A program made the translations under genes and the position numbers. This document shows positions 46,169-57,425 of a DNA stretch of 64,000 nucleotides, in pieces (position 1 is the first letter of the stretch; each line of letters begins with the position of its first letter). The notes under the pieces were generated by a model that was given only the letters and a program-made list of their open reading frames with translations, was not told the origin of the DNA and ran no database searches. This stretch comes from Sarocladium kiliense (lineage: Eukaryota > Ascomycota > Sordariomycetes > Hypocreales > Sarocladiaceae), in NCBI GenBank assembly GCA_030734395.1, contig JAUZTG010000048.1:62001-126000 (forward strand). The letters run 5' to 3'.

Positions 46169-47779
46169 TCACCTCCAGAAACATAGCTTTCCACTTCCAT
46201 TTCCTCCAGCAACCCAGTCCATGGTCGGATGGAAATGAGCCACTGCTGGCACCGCCGTGATACCCTCACCGTCCAGCTGGGCAAGCTGGCTTCCATCTGA
46301 CGCAAACACATCCACGAACCGGTTCATGTTTCCAATCACGAATTTCTGAATCCCGTCCCGCGGGCGCTTCTGCCACTGAGGCTTCAGGATCGTCACCCAA
46401 CGGCCTGTTTGGTTGTTGTGACGGATCGTGTGCGACGGCGTCATGCTCTTTGTTCCGATATCATGTCCGACCTTCCAAGATGCCGAATCGCTCATGTCGT
46501 AGATCTTGACTGTATCGTCATACGAAGATGTCGCAAGGTGGCCACCTGCACTCCAAGAGGCGTGCGAAACAGAGAGCCTGGACTCGTGCTCGCCGAGCAG
46601 CGCTGGATGCCGCATTTCGCCCTTCCCTGTGATCTTGCGGAGGTCCCATATGCACATGGTGCGATCTAGAGAAGCCGTTGCCAGGAGATGTGGTTGGAGA
46701 GGGTGTAATGAGAAGCCGCCAATCTTGTGGCTGGACAATGTCCAGACGTCCGCCTTGTCGTTTGTGCGTGTGTCGTACTTGCCGACCTGACCATTAAGGG
46801 TCGAGAAGTACAACACATTTGGTTCTGCCGTGGCCATGTCGAGTGCAGACAGTGGCATATCCTCAGTCGGGTCATCTGGCGCAAACACCTGCGTAGACAC
46901 GCCCTTCTCCAGGTCAGTCCTTCTTATTGACGAGTCATACGAAGACGTGAACACGGCATTGCTTTCTGAGGTCGAGAACACGAAAGAGGTCACTGTGCGG
47001 GCGTGTGTCTTGAAGGCTGAGATTATAGGGTCACTGGGTTTCGTATCCTCATCATCGTCGTCCATCTCTGGAGCCGTCTGGGAACCGTCGAACACACCGA
47101 CAGCACCTTCTTTGTCTCCGGCGAAGATGATAGGCTTGTCCTCTGTAGGGTGAAAGCCAAGAGCATAAACTCTCTGCGGAGTGATCTTGATCTCTGTCCA
47201 TTCGTCAGCCTACGCCCGTTGGCAGCTGTTTGAGTGCAATAGGAGAATACCATTTGGCGCCCAGTGCTCGTACAGTTCGAGCGCGCTCATCTTCTCACGG
47301 AGCTTCTTCAGACCAGCATCCGTAGTCTCTGTAACATCCTCCTCAGTGAAAGTCCGCACGCCCGGGTCAGCTCCCCTAAATATGCCCCTAAAGCTGTCCA
47401 CTGTGTTGTCAAACTTTCTGCCATCAACTCCAATATCTCCCAGCTGAAGGTCGTTTGCATTTCGCATCCGTTTCGCTTTTGCCTTTTCTGCTTCAACTTC
47501 CGCCTCGACTTCATATTTGCGCTTCAAGGTCTCGTTATCGGCGTCGAGACCAGCAAGCCGCGAACTCGCACGCGTGCGCTTCGGTTGTTCGCGTCTGACG
47601 GGTTCGCTTCGTCGTCTGGGTGCTGAGGTGGTAGACTTCGGCTTTGGCCTTGGCTCGGGAGCCACTTTCTTTGCGTGAACGGCAATGTCGGTGAGCAATG
47701 CCTTGTTCGCTGCGATGTTCTCAAGGCGTTTCCTTTCGAAGGCGCTCATAGGCGCTTCCGCCTTCTTCGCCGCAGGCAT
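46169..47779 (-). CDS. CMR1: WD40-repeat DNA-damage-binding protein CMR1 (WDR76-like)
   Basis: Two exons on the minus strand, 47779-47251 and 47193-46169, giving 517 aa. The start MPAAKKAEAPMSAFERKRLE matches the CMR1 opening. A basic coiled-coil leader (RKRTRASSRLAG-like cluster, EVEAEVEAEKAKAKRMRNAN) precedes the repeats. The intron has a GTATTC donor and an ACAG acceptor; only that acceptor restores IKITPQRVYALGFHPTEDKP, the first blade. WD repeats are visible at FSTSESNAVFTSSYDSSIRR, HPLQPHLLATASLDRTMCIW and SWSAGGHLATSSYDDTVKIY. The end HPTMDWVAGGNGSGKLCFW is the usual closure. CMR1 is nuclear, binds damaged DNA and marks intranuclear quality-control sites under replication stress. It is divergent from the MTF2-like gene, with 431 bp between. 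Confidence 0.94.
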
Positions 47780-48210
47780 GGTGAATCAGGAATTGGCGAT
47801 AGAACCGTAGGCGCTGGAGCTCCAATTAAATGCAATCGTCCTTACGTAGGTCTGATCGACCAAGTAGAAGGTGAGGAAGGAGCAATTGAGCACAGTGTCA
47901 ACCTCTTCTATGCTTCGTGGTGGCAACTGAGTCGAGGTGGGATTCACGGTGACGTGCACGCTGTAGATCGATCGCGCTTCGACGCGTAGTGTTTAATGGA
48001 TTTCCTAGGTATCCGTGGCGTACCCTTCAGGTGCCGATCGAGTCTCCACTCAAAGTCGCGTTTCCCTGAGGCAGAGCTTCGACTCCCAAAAAATAGTTTG
48101 GGAGGAGGCGCATTGTCTGTGATTTTGATCTTTAGGCAACAAGGGTCCGAGAACATCACGACCTGCTTCCTTTATCCACTGCGAGCTATACAGAGACGCA
48201 GCTTGACACC
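47780..48210. promoter_or_regulatory. Divergent promoter region CMR1 / MTF2-like
   Basis: 431 bp between two start codons. No specific binding site is recognised. Confidence 0.4.
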
Positions 48211-49440
48211 ATGGCATCGACGATGCTGCCATTCTTGTACCAAACGAGAACTCTCCAACGCTTCGCTCGGGCTCCTATGCGCAGGTACTTCAGCCAAACC
48301 GCCCAAGTCTCCGCTCGTCGATACGATCCCAGCCACGATGCGATTCCCTTCGATGGCCCCATCGATGGCCTGGGTGACAATACAAAAAGCTCTGCAGGCT
48401 CCACGACCATGACACTGTCCGAGGCTGAAGTCTTCAAAAGCATCTTCGATGACATTTCCCAGGGCAACCTGCCCAGGCCAAGCAAATCACGAGCAAAGCT
48501 CCTTGACCAAGACGCTGGAAACCTCGATTCATCCGCCGGGTCGCTTACATCTAGTTCTCTCGTTGAGCAGGCTCGACAAGCCCGATTATCCGACTTTCGA
48601 GAGAACGTCCTCCAGCGTTTCCCGTCGACATTACGAAAAGCAGCCGAGACAGCTCTCAATTTGTACGAGTTTGAGCCCAGCAGTTCCTCCGGCCAGGGAG
48701 GCAACCTTCTCGAGCTTGCTGAGAACAATCTCAAGCTGCGGCAAGACATGGCAGAGTGCGACCGGAAGAAAGAGGCGGAAATGGAGCGTCTCAGGAAGCT
48801 CATGGACGAATGCCAGACGGATGCGGAGTTGTGGAAGCTGCTGGAAGACCAGGTCTTCGTATTGCCAGCCAAGCTCGGCATCGTCGAGGCTGATACGAAT
48901 ACGAAGACGAAGAGGTCGAGGAGGAGTAAGAATTCAGGCAAAGTCGAGTCCAGTGCTGAGAACGAAACGACGCCAGAGGCAAAATACAGCATGGATGTTT
49001 ACGGTCCCTTGTATTCCCATCTTCTGCTCAGGGCACTGGATCAGTTTGATACCGTCTTTCCACACCCTTCCCTGTACGCCTTCAACATTCTCCCCAAAGT
49101 TAAATCCATTGGCCTTTCCTCCTATGTGCTTGGCGTTTCAACAGCCTTCTACAACCGTCTTGCGCGCATTCACTGGGAGCGCTACGGCGACGCAAACTCA
49201 GCTCTGGAAATGATTGAAGAGATGAACTCGATTGGACTGCAGCCCGATGTGAAGGTACATGACCTGTTGATTAGGATCAGGGATGACCTTCACGCCTCTG
49301 CTTCAGGAGCTCAAGGTCCTTTCGTTGCGGCCATGATGGAGTCACCCCCTTATGATGCAGCGCTCCTGCAGAGACTAGAGAGCATGGAAGAGTACGTGAG
49401 AGCTTTACTCATGGACGGTCGAAATGAATTCGCTGCCTGA
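48211..49440 (+). CDS. MTF2-like mitochondrial protein
   Basis: Single exon of 409 aa. The start has a good context (accATGGca). The first 35 residues are basic and hydroxylated without acids (TLQRFARAPMRRYFSQTAQV), a clear mitochondrial presequence with an RxF/S-type cleavage region. A disordered middle is followed by a helical region with EYEFEPSS-like and DECQTDAELWKLLEDQVFVL stretches. The conserved C-terminal half is YGPLYSHLLLRALDQFDTVF, SLYAFNILPKVKSIGLSSYV and ALEMIEEMNSIGLQPDVKVH. This arrangement matches fungal proteins annotated with the MTF2-like domain, related to yeast NAM1/MTF2, which links mitochondrial transcription with RNA processing and translation. The last part reads like a PPR-type helical hairpin. 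The assignment is from memory of the family. Confidence 0.75.
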   Translation: MASTMLPFLYQTRTLQRFARAPMRRYFSQTAQVSARRYDPSHDAIPFDGPIDGLGDNTKSSAGSTTMTLSEAEVFKSIFDDISQGNLPRPSKSRAKLLDQDAGNLDSSAGSLTSSSLVEQARQARLSDFRENVLQRFPSTLRKAAETALNLYEFEPSSSSGQGGNLLELAENNLKLRQDMAECDRKKEAEMERLRKLMDECQTDAELWKLLEDQVFVLPAKLGIVEADTNTKTKRSRRSKNSGKVESSAENETTPEAKYSMDVYGPLYSHLLLRALDQFDTVFPHPSLYAFNILPKVKSIGLSSYVLGVSTAFYNRLARIHWERYGDANSALEMIEEMNSIGLQPDVKVHDLLIRIRDDLHASASGAQGPFVAAMMESPPYDAALLQRLESMEEYVRALLMDGRNEFAA

Positions 49441-49888
49441 CGTCACCACCGATGGAACAGTGGCATTACGAGCGTTAGGTAGGATTACATAGTGTGTCAC
49501 ACAACCCTACCCAGGCCCGTTCCATGAACCGCTGTATAAACCTGGAGTCTGACGAAAGGCGGCGCTTAAGGAATGGCGCAATTCAATACTCCAATCAATG
49601 AGACCTTTAATGCAGGGGAAGACCCCAATCGTGGGCTTGGCCTACCTTATTTTGCTTTCTCTGATTCTGGCCGTGATGTATGCAGTCATATTTTAGCGCA
49701 GATTAAGCCGCAAACACACGTTGAGAGCGTTAGAACGCGTAGTTTGAAGTCAGCCTCGATTTGGAACCTCAATCTTGTAATCAAAGACGGCCTACTGAAC
49801 AGGGGTAAATTTTGCTCCTGGGCAAAACGGCGGGAGAGTCTTGTCTCCGACACAACTTCATCCCGCTGGACAACTCATACATGCTATC
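49441..49888. other. Intergenic region upstream of the CYP51-like gene
   Basis: 448 bp. A 170-codon open frame at 49573-50085 overlaps the CYP51 start in another frame and is rejected. A promoter is presumed. Confidence 0.45.
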
Positions 49889-51553
49889 ATGATTGCCTTC
49901 GAGCAGCTGAGAGCTCTGCCAGCTGTGGCGCTTATCCCACTGACGCTCGCCGTTATCGCCCTCACCGCCATCGTTGGCAACGTTGTGCAGCAGATCTACT
50001 TCCCGAACCCCCACCGTCCGCCTGTCGTCTTCCACATCTTCCCACTGATAGGCAGCACGGTGCAGTATGGCATCGACCCGTATAAGTTCTTCTTTGCTTG
50101 CCGAGCCAAGTATGGGGATTGCTTCACGTTTGTTCTTTTGGGGAAGAAAACAACAGTTTTCTTGGGTGCCAAAGGAAACAACTTCATTCTGAACGGCAAG
50201 CATGCCGATCTCAATGCGGAGGGGATCTACGGCAAGCTCACGACACCAGTCTTCGGCGAGGGTGTGATTTACGACTGTCCGCATGAGAGACTCATGGAGC
50301 ATAAGAGGGTACGTAGTCTGTTCTTACCATCTTTACAACAACGCTCGTTAAACATTGCTAACACCGTTGCTGGGAACAAGATACTTAGAGACGGCTTCGC
50401 TACCGAGTCACTGCGCAACTACATCCCAGGATTCGTGAAGGAAGTGGAGGACTATGTTCACGGTTCTCATCAGTTCCAAGGCCAATCTGGCGTCTGCAAT
50501 GTTACCGATGTCTTGGCCGAGATCACCATTTACACAGCTGCTCGATCACTGCAAGGCGCAGAAGTGAGGGCCCAGTTCGACTCAACATTTGCAATCCTCT
50601 ATCGGCACCTCGATGATGGCTTCCAGCCGATTAATTTCGTCGCCCCGTGGCTTCCGCTACCACAGAATCGACGTCGTGACCATGCACGAGCGCACATGGA
50701 GGAATTGTTCAGAGACATCATTCGCCGACGCCGCGAGCGTGGTAATGTGGATGGCGAAACGGACATGCTCTGGAGTTTGATGGAAGGACAGTATAAGGAC
50801 GGCACAAAAGTATCGGACATCCATATAGCCCGCCTCATGATAGCTATTCTCATGGGTGGTCAACACAATACAGCGGCAACAGGAGCATGGATAATGCTGT
50901 ATCTTGCCCACAACCCGCATTACATCGCGCAGCTATACGAGGAGCAGAAGGAAGTCCTTGGTTGGCCGCTTCCATTATTGACCTGGGAGAATCTTCAGAA
51001 GCTCAAGGTCAATGAACGGGTGATTAAAGAGACATTACGTCTGCACAGCCCGATTCACTCCATCCTCCGCCAGGTGACCACGCCGATGGCAGTACCAGAC
51101 ACCAAATGGGTTATACCAACATCACACACTCTACTCGCCTCGCCCAGTTTCATCGCAAGGACGGAAGAAACATTCGAGCGACCGATGGAATGGGATCCAT
51201 CGCGGTGGGAGGACATGCAGCGACCAGACACCGAAGCAGAAGATGGAGCGGACAAAGGTAGTAAAGGACCTAACGTCATCTCTAAGTCTCTGACAAGTCC
51301 ATATCTGCCTTTTGGGGCAGGCAGGCACCGCTGCCCTGGTGAGCTTTATGCATATGCGCAGATGGGCGCTATCATCGCCACCATGGTCAGGTTGATGGAG
51401 TGGGAGCAGGTCGATCCTAATGCGCCTGTGCCACCACCAGACTATTCTGTGAGTCGGAACCGGCTTTTGCGCTTGAAATGCATACTTATCCGTGACACAG
51501 TCAATGTTCTCGCGGCCGATGACTCCAGCCGTTATACGATGGCGTTTGCGTGA
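49889..51553 (+). CDS. Sterol 14-alpha-demethylase paralogue (CYP51 family P450)
   Basis: Two exons, 49889-50308 and 50381-51553, giving 530 aa. The ATG at 49889 opens the anchor (LPLTLAVIALTAIVGNVV-like), followed by the CYP51 signature FPNPHRPPVVFHIFPLIGST. Strong CYP51 marks are FFACRAKYGDCFTFVLLGKK, GKLTTPVFGEGVIYDCPHER (SRS1/B-C region), I helix RLMIAILMGGQHNTAATGAW, KETLR with E357/R360, HSPIHSILRQVTTPM, and heme loop PFGAGRHRCPGE with Cys458. Family members remove the C14 methyl group of lanosterol/eburicol in the ER and are the azole target. Several positions differ from what I recall of the housekeeping enzyme, for example GGQHN where AGQHS/T is usual and RCPGE where RCIGE is usual, so this looks like a diverged extra copy. 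The 72-nt intron is in frame and stop-free. Neighbours are accessory, not core ergosterol genes. Confidence 0.88.
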   Translation: MIAFEQLRALPAVALIPLTLAVIALTAIVGNVVQQIYFPNPHRPPVVFHIFPLIGSTVQYGIDPYKFFFACRAKYGDCFTFVLLGKKTTVFLGAKGNNFILNGKHADLNAEGIYGKLTTPVFGEGVIYDCPHERLMEHKRVRSLFLPSLQQRSLNIANTVAGNKILRDGFATESLRNYIPGFVKEVEDYVHGSHQFQGQSGVCNVTDVLAEITIYTAARSLQGAEVRAQFDSTFAILYRHLDDGFQPINFVAPWLPLPQNRRRDHARAHMEELFRDIIRRRRERGNVDGETDMLWSLMEGQYKDGTKVSDIHIARLMIAILMGGQHNTAATGAWIMLYLAHNPHYIAQLYEEQKEVLGWPLPLLTWENLQKLKVNERVIKETLRLHSPIHSILRQVTTPMAVPDTKWVIPTSHTLLASPSFIARTEETFERPMEWDPSRWEDMQRPDTEAEDGADKGSKGPNVISKSLTSPYLPFGAGRHRCPGELYAYAQMGAIIATMVRLMEWEQVDPNAPVPPPDYSVSRNRLLRLKCILIRDTVNVLAADDSSRYTMAFA

Positions 51554-52020
51554 ATAAACCGCCGTTGCCTCAGCTTTATTGCCAGATGAAGATCTAGAGG
51601 TCGAGACTAGAAACATCTAAGGGAAGGGGGTATCAAAGCCGGCTTCTTCTTATACCAGCCAGTGCTGGAACAAGGACGCAGACACTCCTTTCTTCAAGCC
51701 CTTGTGCAGGTGCTAAGAGAGAATCCGAAAGGTCAGTTGGTATGAGGTGGCAGACGAGGTAATAGAGAGAAAGAAGAAGAGGAACAGTCGCGGAAAGTAC
51801 CTGGTCGTTATTATGAGTCACCGCGATAGTCCGATCTCGATTACATGTCAATGTTAATAGGCCATTCACCGAGGATTCTCGTCTCATCCCCTCAAGCCTC
51901 CCCGCAGAAGCCTCTCAATCGAATGCTATCAAGTAAACAGAGATATCTAGAGCCTCATCATCAATCCTTCCCAGGCCAATCTGGAAACCATAGCAATCCG
52001 TGGACTAGAAAGGTGGCGGT
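51554..52020. other. Convergent spacer CYP51-like / MFS carrier
   Basis: 467 bp of presumed 3' UTRs. Nothing else is seen. Confidence 0.5.
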
Positions 52021-53961
52021 CTAGTACACATAGCGGAACTTCTCAGTGGTTGCCGATTCGGATCCTTCGAGACGTTCTCTCTCCTCCAGCTTCTTGTTTT
52101 CACGCTTCAGCATCTCTCTGAAGGTAAAGGTAACCCCAATGGCAAGAAGCATAGCAGCACCTTCGACTATACAGGCTAGCCAATACCGGGGCGCTTGATT
52201 GTTGGGGTAGATGTAACCAGCAATGATGTTGCTAGTCGCGGATCAGACAGAGATACTGGTTCGCGGGGGGATTCACTACGTACCCTGACTGCCCGATCAT
52301 ATTGACGACGCCAATAGCAGCTGCTCTCTTAGCAGCAGGGCGCGGCATGCAAGCGGAAATCCTGTCTTCACGTCAGCGCCTGATCATCTGGACGTCAAAT
52401 TGTTACGTACCAGGCAAGATTACAATTGTATGAGATGTAGACAAAGCAAGTGACCAGGAATAGTGAGAAGTAGCGCGCCCCGGTGTTAAGGGTGCTGGCT
52501 AGGATGACGAGACCGACCAAAGTGACAATCATTGTGCTAACCATGTGCCATGTCTTCTCATTCCTCTTTCCAGACAAGTGGCAGGCATAAACAGTCGTAA
52601 AGAATGCTAGCAGATAAGGTGGTGCTACAAGAGCATATGTGATTTCTTTGTAGATCAGCACATCTTTCAACGATTCAAGTATTCGAAGCACGGCTTACTT
52701 CGGTTGAACCCCAGGGTCTTGACCACGGTGGGGTAGAACACAACAATGCCGGCTCCTGTAGTGATCAAGGAGTGGTTGGCAACGAGGAACCATGTCTTGT
52801 AGTCTCGCACGGCCATCTTGAATCCCTCAAGCATGCTGACTTGATTGTCTTCCGAGGTATCATTTGCACCGTCGTCGTCGACTAGACGCCAGATAGCCAC
52901 AGCACGTTCTTCCCCTTTCAGCCAGAATGTGTTGTGCGGATAATTTGGTAGCGCAAAGTATGCAAAGAGCGCGAATCCTACTGTCATGGCGGCTTCGATA
53001 ATGAAAAGCCATCTCCATGACTCAAGGCCGTGAACGCCGTCCAGGGACTCTGTTACGCCAAGTGCGATGAAACTACCACACGCTGCACCCTGTCAGCAAG
53101 CCGTGTTCAGCAGTCACCAGAGCTTCACGTACCATTGCTGATGAAGTTGCCCCCAAAGAGAATAGCGCATCGCATCGCCATCTCGTCCTTCTTATACCAC
53201 GACGAGATTATATAAATCGCACCCGGAAAGAAAGGCGCCTCGACAATCCCAAGGAAGAAGCGAGCTGTCACAAGGCCGGCAAAGTTGTGCACAGCCGCTG
53301 AGCAGCCGGAGACGATACCCCAAATCAGCATGCATGTGGACTTTGGCTAGGTCAGCATCTATCCCGTCGCATCGTTTGCTGCTTTACATACGAGATATAT
53401 TGCAGGCTTTGCTTTGGAAAGCATTAGGTTTGACGGGACTTGGAACTGGATTCATGTTAATCGACGCCCGTGGCACCAAAATGTTTGAGACGAGACTTAC
53501 AAGGCAGTATCCAACATATAAAATCGAGAGGCATGTGGCACTACCCATATGTTAGCCCCGGGTTCAGTGCACATATGACATTGTATCTGACAATTCAGCT
53601 CCCTTGAGGTTAAGGTCTTCCTCAATTCCCACAAGTTTCGCGAAAGCAAGGGCCCCTCGGTCCTGGAGAAAGAGGTTAGCAAGCTATGAAGTAGGGCTCA
53701 GCTGAGAGTGCTTACAATATAGTTAAGAATATAAAAGATCAGAAGCATGGGAAACAAAATAAGATCGATTTTGAGTTTCACCTTCTTTTCAATCTCAGCA
53801 CGCCGCTCAGGTGTGAGAGCAGAAATGAACTCAGCCACCTCTGCGTCAACTTTTTCAAGGCTCAACATGGCGCCGTTGGCCAACGATTGATCGTTGCTTT
53901 GGAGTTTGGTGGTCAGCTTCTCGCCCAATTCAAGAGGCAAGGCATGGTCGGCTGGAGGCAT
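52021..53961 (-). CDS. MFS transporter, allantoate/nicotinate permease type (Dal5/TNA1-like)
   Basis: Nine exons on the minus strand: 53961-53716, 53662-53580, 53540-53501, 53445-53392, 53346-53133, 53082-52699, 52645-52411, 52361-52284 and 52231-52021. All phases close to 514 aa. The start is MPPADHALPLELGEKL. After a cytosolic leader come LKIDLILFPMLLIFYILNYI, then DRGALAFAKLVGIEEDL, ILYVGYCLFQVPSNLMLSKA, CMLIWGIVSGCSAAVHNFAG and LVTARFFLGIVEAPFFPGAI, the conserved motifs of the anion:cation symporter branch. Late motifs are RPAAKRAAAIGVVNMIGQSG and NIIAGYIYPNNQAPRYW. Known fungal members import allantoate, nicotinate, pantothenate, biotin or other small carboxylates and amides at the plasma membrane. 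The C-terminal tail is charged and cytosolic. It is divergent from the RidA gene (653 bp), so the two could be co-induced. Confidence 0.9.
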
Positions 53962-54614
53962 TGTTAATAGTGTGTGGGTGTGAGATGTTAAAGGAATCTA
54001 TGGGGAGTAAAGGTGCACTGTGATCGATAACCCTCCGATACATGCAGATCGTGAGATGTTTATAGTCGAGCGGCTGTTCCCTGGACTCTGACCTCCTTGA
54101 GGGAAATGATCTACCGCACGCTGATAGAGACTCGTGGTTGTCGTCTAATAGCCGCACGTGTGCATATTCCCACTTGGACCAGTCTGGGGTACGATGGTGG
54201 AACTCCGGGGGAAACACAGCGTGACATGATAATGTTCCAGTCTATCATGGAGCTCAGATCTCGGTTAAAATCTGTCTCATCGAAGGCGGCTAAGAGGGGG
54301 CTTGTTAGTGCAATTCATCGCTCAATAGACCCGAACTTGGCCACAATTCGGTGATATCGTGTTTACCAACTCGGGCTTTCGGTGATATAGTCACACTCAT
54401 GTCGGTGTTCTGGTCCGGCGACATGCAGACCCAAGTGATACACACAGCCGCACAGTATGGTAGGCATAAAGGCATATTATGTATCAAGGGTCTCGAAGAC
54501 GTTATCTGAAGTCCCGATCTATATTACACGCCCGCCGGTATCGCGAAGTGTAGTCCCTTGCTGATAGTACGGACTGGTAGCCTTGAATCTCCTCCTGCAA
54601 GTCAATAGCCCGAC
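53962..54614. promoter_or_regulatory. Divergent intergenic region MFS carrier / RidA
   Basis: 653 bp between two start codons. No clear CGG-N-CCG palindrome was recognised by eye. Confidence 0.35.
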
Positions 54615-55091
54615 ATGGCGCCGCAAAACAACATTGTGAACCCAGCACACTTGGCTCCTGCTGGTCCTTTCTCACATGCATTGATTGTTCCAGCTGGCCA
54701 CAACATTATCTTTACCGCCGGCCAAATCGGCACAGTTGACCGGGAAGGCAACATTCCAGAGTCGTACGAGGAGCAAGTCGAAGCAGCTATTAAGAATCTT
54801 AATGATGTTCTCTCGAAGTCCGGGGCTGGACCAAGCGACATAGTGAAGTTGACCTACTTCATCGCAGATTACGGTATGGTGACGCAATGGAGAAGCAGCC
54901 GAAGCTCGGGCTAACTAGATCTTTGTGAAGACGTCAGGCGACGATTGGTGCACATCAATGCACTGCAGAAATTCCTTGCGGGCCACAAACCAGCAACTTC
55001 GCTCGTTGGTATATCAAGACTTGCGAATCCGAAGATCAAGTTTGAGATTGAGGCCGTGGCTGCCATTCCTCAAACATCGGCCAGGTTCTAG
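54615..55091 (+). CDS. RidA/YjgF/Uk114 family enamine/imine deaminase
   Basis: Two exons, 54615-54873 and 54919-55091, giving 143 aa, a normal length for the family. The intron has a GTATGG donor and a CTAACTAG acceptor. Family marks are GHNIIFTAGQIGTVDREGNI (the trimer-fold strand with TxGQIxxD), EEQVEAAIKNLNDVLSKSGA, VKLTYFIADYDLCED and the end GISRLANPKIKFEIEAVAAI. The arginine in SRLANP corresponds to the substrate-carboxylate-binding Arg of active RidA, so deaminase activity is plausible. RidA proteins hydrolyse reactive enamines/imines from PLP enzymes. Members in catabolic operons act on pathway intermediates such as aminoacrylates or muconates. It converges with the Zn2Cys6 regulator with only 34 bp between stops. 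Confidence 0.9.
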
Positions 55092-55125
55092 TCTAGGCAA
55101 TTAAGCAGAATACCGGATTATACTG

Positions 55126-57425
55126 TTACAATGGCCATTGCAAATTAAAATCTCCTATGCCACCTGATAGGCTTAGATCTGCGAGAGGGTCGCTCCAGTA
55201 CACGGACTGCCAGTCGTGGAGGCTTTGCTGCATTCGACCTTGATCTGTGTACAAATTGGCAGGGGCGGAGTCGCTGGGGTTGGCGAATTGAATCCAGCTC
55301 ATAGAATCCAGTTGCCCATTGTAATCGGCTGTAGCGTTCTCTTGAACCAGGTGTTCTCTCTCCTCAGGTATACTGTTCACCATGGGCACAAGATGCATCG
55401 ATGAAGCAGTCGCAATGGAAGAGGCCTGGCCTGGTGAATCTTGACCACCCAAGCCTTGCGTCTCCGATGGCTTTGGGGTCGCGGTTGCTGTGGCTGTGTG
55501 ACTGATGGAATTGGAACGGAACAGCCTCCAGACTGACGTGGCGAATAGCCAGTGCTTCGATAGACTTCTCAGAGATCTTAAACCTGAGGTCTCCCTGGCG
55601 CGGGCTTTGAGGGCAAGTATGGGATTATTGCTTCTCATCTGTGACCGAGCTTGAAGCATTGCAGCGAAAAGAAAACTTGGCGCTGCAAACCAGCATCGAT
55701 GAAGACTTGACTGCCTTGACAACTGCTCAAAGATAGTCAGTGTATTCGACGAAGCTTCAGAGCATATGTCCTCGTGAGCTCTGGATTCATCGTCGGTGAC
55801 ACCTTCGGACGAACCCTTGATCAGCAGTCGATGAAACTGGGTCAAAATGGCATTGTAACTCAGATGCAACAACAGGCCGTTTGCACTCGAGCTGTCTTCG
55901 CTTCGATAGCCACCGGCGATGTTTTGAAACTCCGACGGAAGTCTAACGAACCATTCGGCAACCCGAGCATCTAATGTCTGAAGTGCTTTACTTTTCGCGT
56001 CATGACTTTTCGTAGCCTTGACGGAGAAATGAGTTCGCACCAGGTCGGACACGATGGCACATAGTTCGGCGTGCTTCATGACAAATTCTGCATCACTTTG
56101 GCTGACAGACAGTTCGAAGTCTTCATTCCGTAATGGTGGTACGTCGCAATCATCAAGATTACTGTAGATTTTAGTCAATGCCAGGCCCGGAACGACTGGA
56201 GGAGGCGCAAAACTTACATGCTCTGTGACCTGCCGGAGCATAGAGAGACGAGACAGTCAAACTGTACGAGACACCACCACATTCTCCTCCACGTCTTCTT
56301 GTCGCCTTCGGGCATCTTGCTCGGGCCAACTTCACGATGCATTCCAAGCCCTATAGCAGTACGGGCGGCGATGCCAATCCACCACCAGGCATTTGCACAG
56401 ACATCATCACCCCCGTCAGAGAACCAGGTCAGCAATAATGCCGCCTGTATCATCTCCATTCTGTCTTCCTCATATCTTCCCTCTAGTAAAGTCTTTGCAC
56501 GTCGAAAGAGGGCAACCTTGAGTTCCTGTGTGTTCTTGAACACCTTGACAGCATGTGCTCCAGCGAGGAGAACTGCTTGAAGCAGCAGCAGAGACGGGGC
56601 CGCATTGGCACCGTGATATAACTTTAGGAAGCCTTCTTTGTTGATCACTGGAAATGTCGGATATATAGACTCAAAGAAAGCGTCCACTAGAATGTCCGCA
56701 ATGTGCTTAGGTGGTAAGATGAATGCATCTTTGGGAATGGGGTTCCCGGTCTCGGCACGTTTTGCGTTCTTGTAGACCCTCGGGACATAGGGATTATCGC
56801 ACGGATAGTGATAGACATGACAATTCAGAGATCGTTGGCGCGTCAGGAAATTGAGGTTTGACAACTCGTTACCCACGTATGTCAGTCGAGCCCGAATAGG
56901 ACTATGCTGTAGATCCTGACTGAAGAAGCCAACTAGGTGCTGCTTGGCGAGCTCGTGCTCTTGGTCGTTCTGGTTGTTGCCAGAAACAGAACCATCTCGA
57001 CTAGGTTCCTCATCTGGTTCTGGCGTAGCTGCTACGGAGTCCTCAAAGGGTAATGGGCCATGCTCATGCTGCTGGTCAGACTCGACACGTTGGCCTCGGC
57101 CGATAGCTTGCCTGTCTTGGTTCGGGTTGATTGTGAGGATCGTGCGCCTCCGCTTCTTCCTCTCGGCGACAATACAGCCCTCAGCTATATCGGCTGCCTT
57201 GCAATTTGAGCATGGCAACCCATTCGATGCACCATCGCACCTGTCACGGTCAGCTTACCATGACGGCTGGATGGATCGAGGCAAGCAAGGAAGGCCATAT
57301 CAACCCCGACATCCCAAGAACTGATGCCCCGGGCATTCTCACCTTACTTTGCGGTTGTGACATGTTACACATGCTCTTTCTGCGCATCTCTTGTCAGTGC
57401 TTTGTTTTAATTCCGCCGATGTCAT
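55126..57425 (-). CDS. Zn2Cys6 transcription factor with fungal_trans domain
   Basis: Three exons on the minus strand: 57425-57343, 57240-56218 and 56161-55126, giving 713 aa. Exon 1 carries the first half of the zinc cluster (RACVTCHNRKVR) and exon 2 completes it (CDGASNGLPCSNCKAADIAEGC), the C6 arrangement. A basic linker follows (ERKKRRRT). The regulatory domain spans about residues 170-420, with DAFFESIYPTFPVINKEGFL, AWWWIGIAARTAIGLGMHRE and RRMWWCLVQFDCLVSLCSGR. The exon 2/3 junction restores SQSINLDDCDVPPLRNEDF, the signature end of fungal_trans. The C-terminus is Ser/Pro/Gln-poor but acidic enough for activation. Its place in the middle of the RidA, amidase and transketolase genes suggests it is their pathway-specific activator. 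It is divergent from the amidase (467 bp). Confidence 0.9.

Noticed and set aside
49573..50085. 170-codon plus-strand frame overlapping the CYP51 start
   Set aside because: It overlaps a strongly supported coding region in another frame and has no family resemblance.
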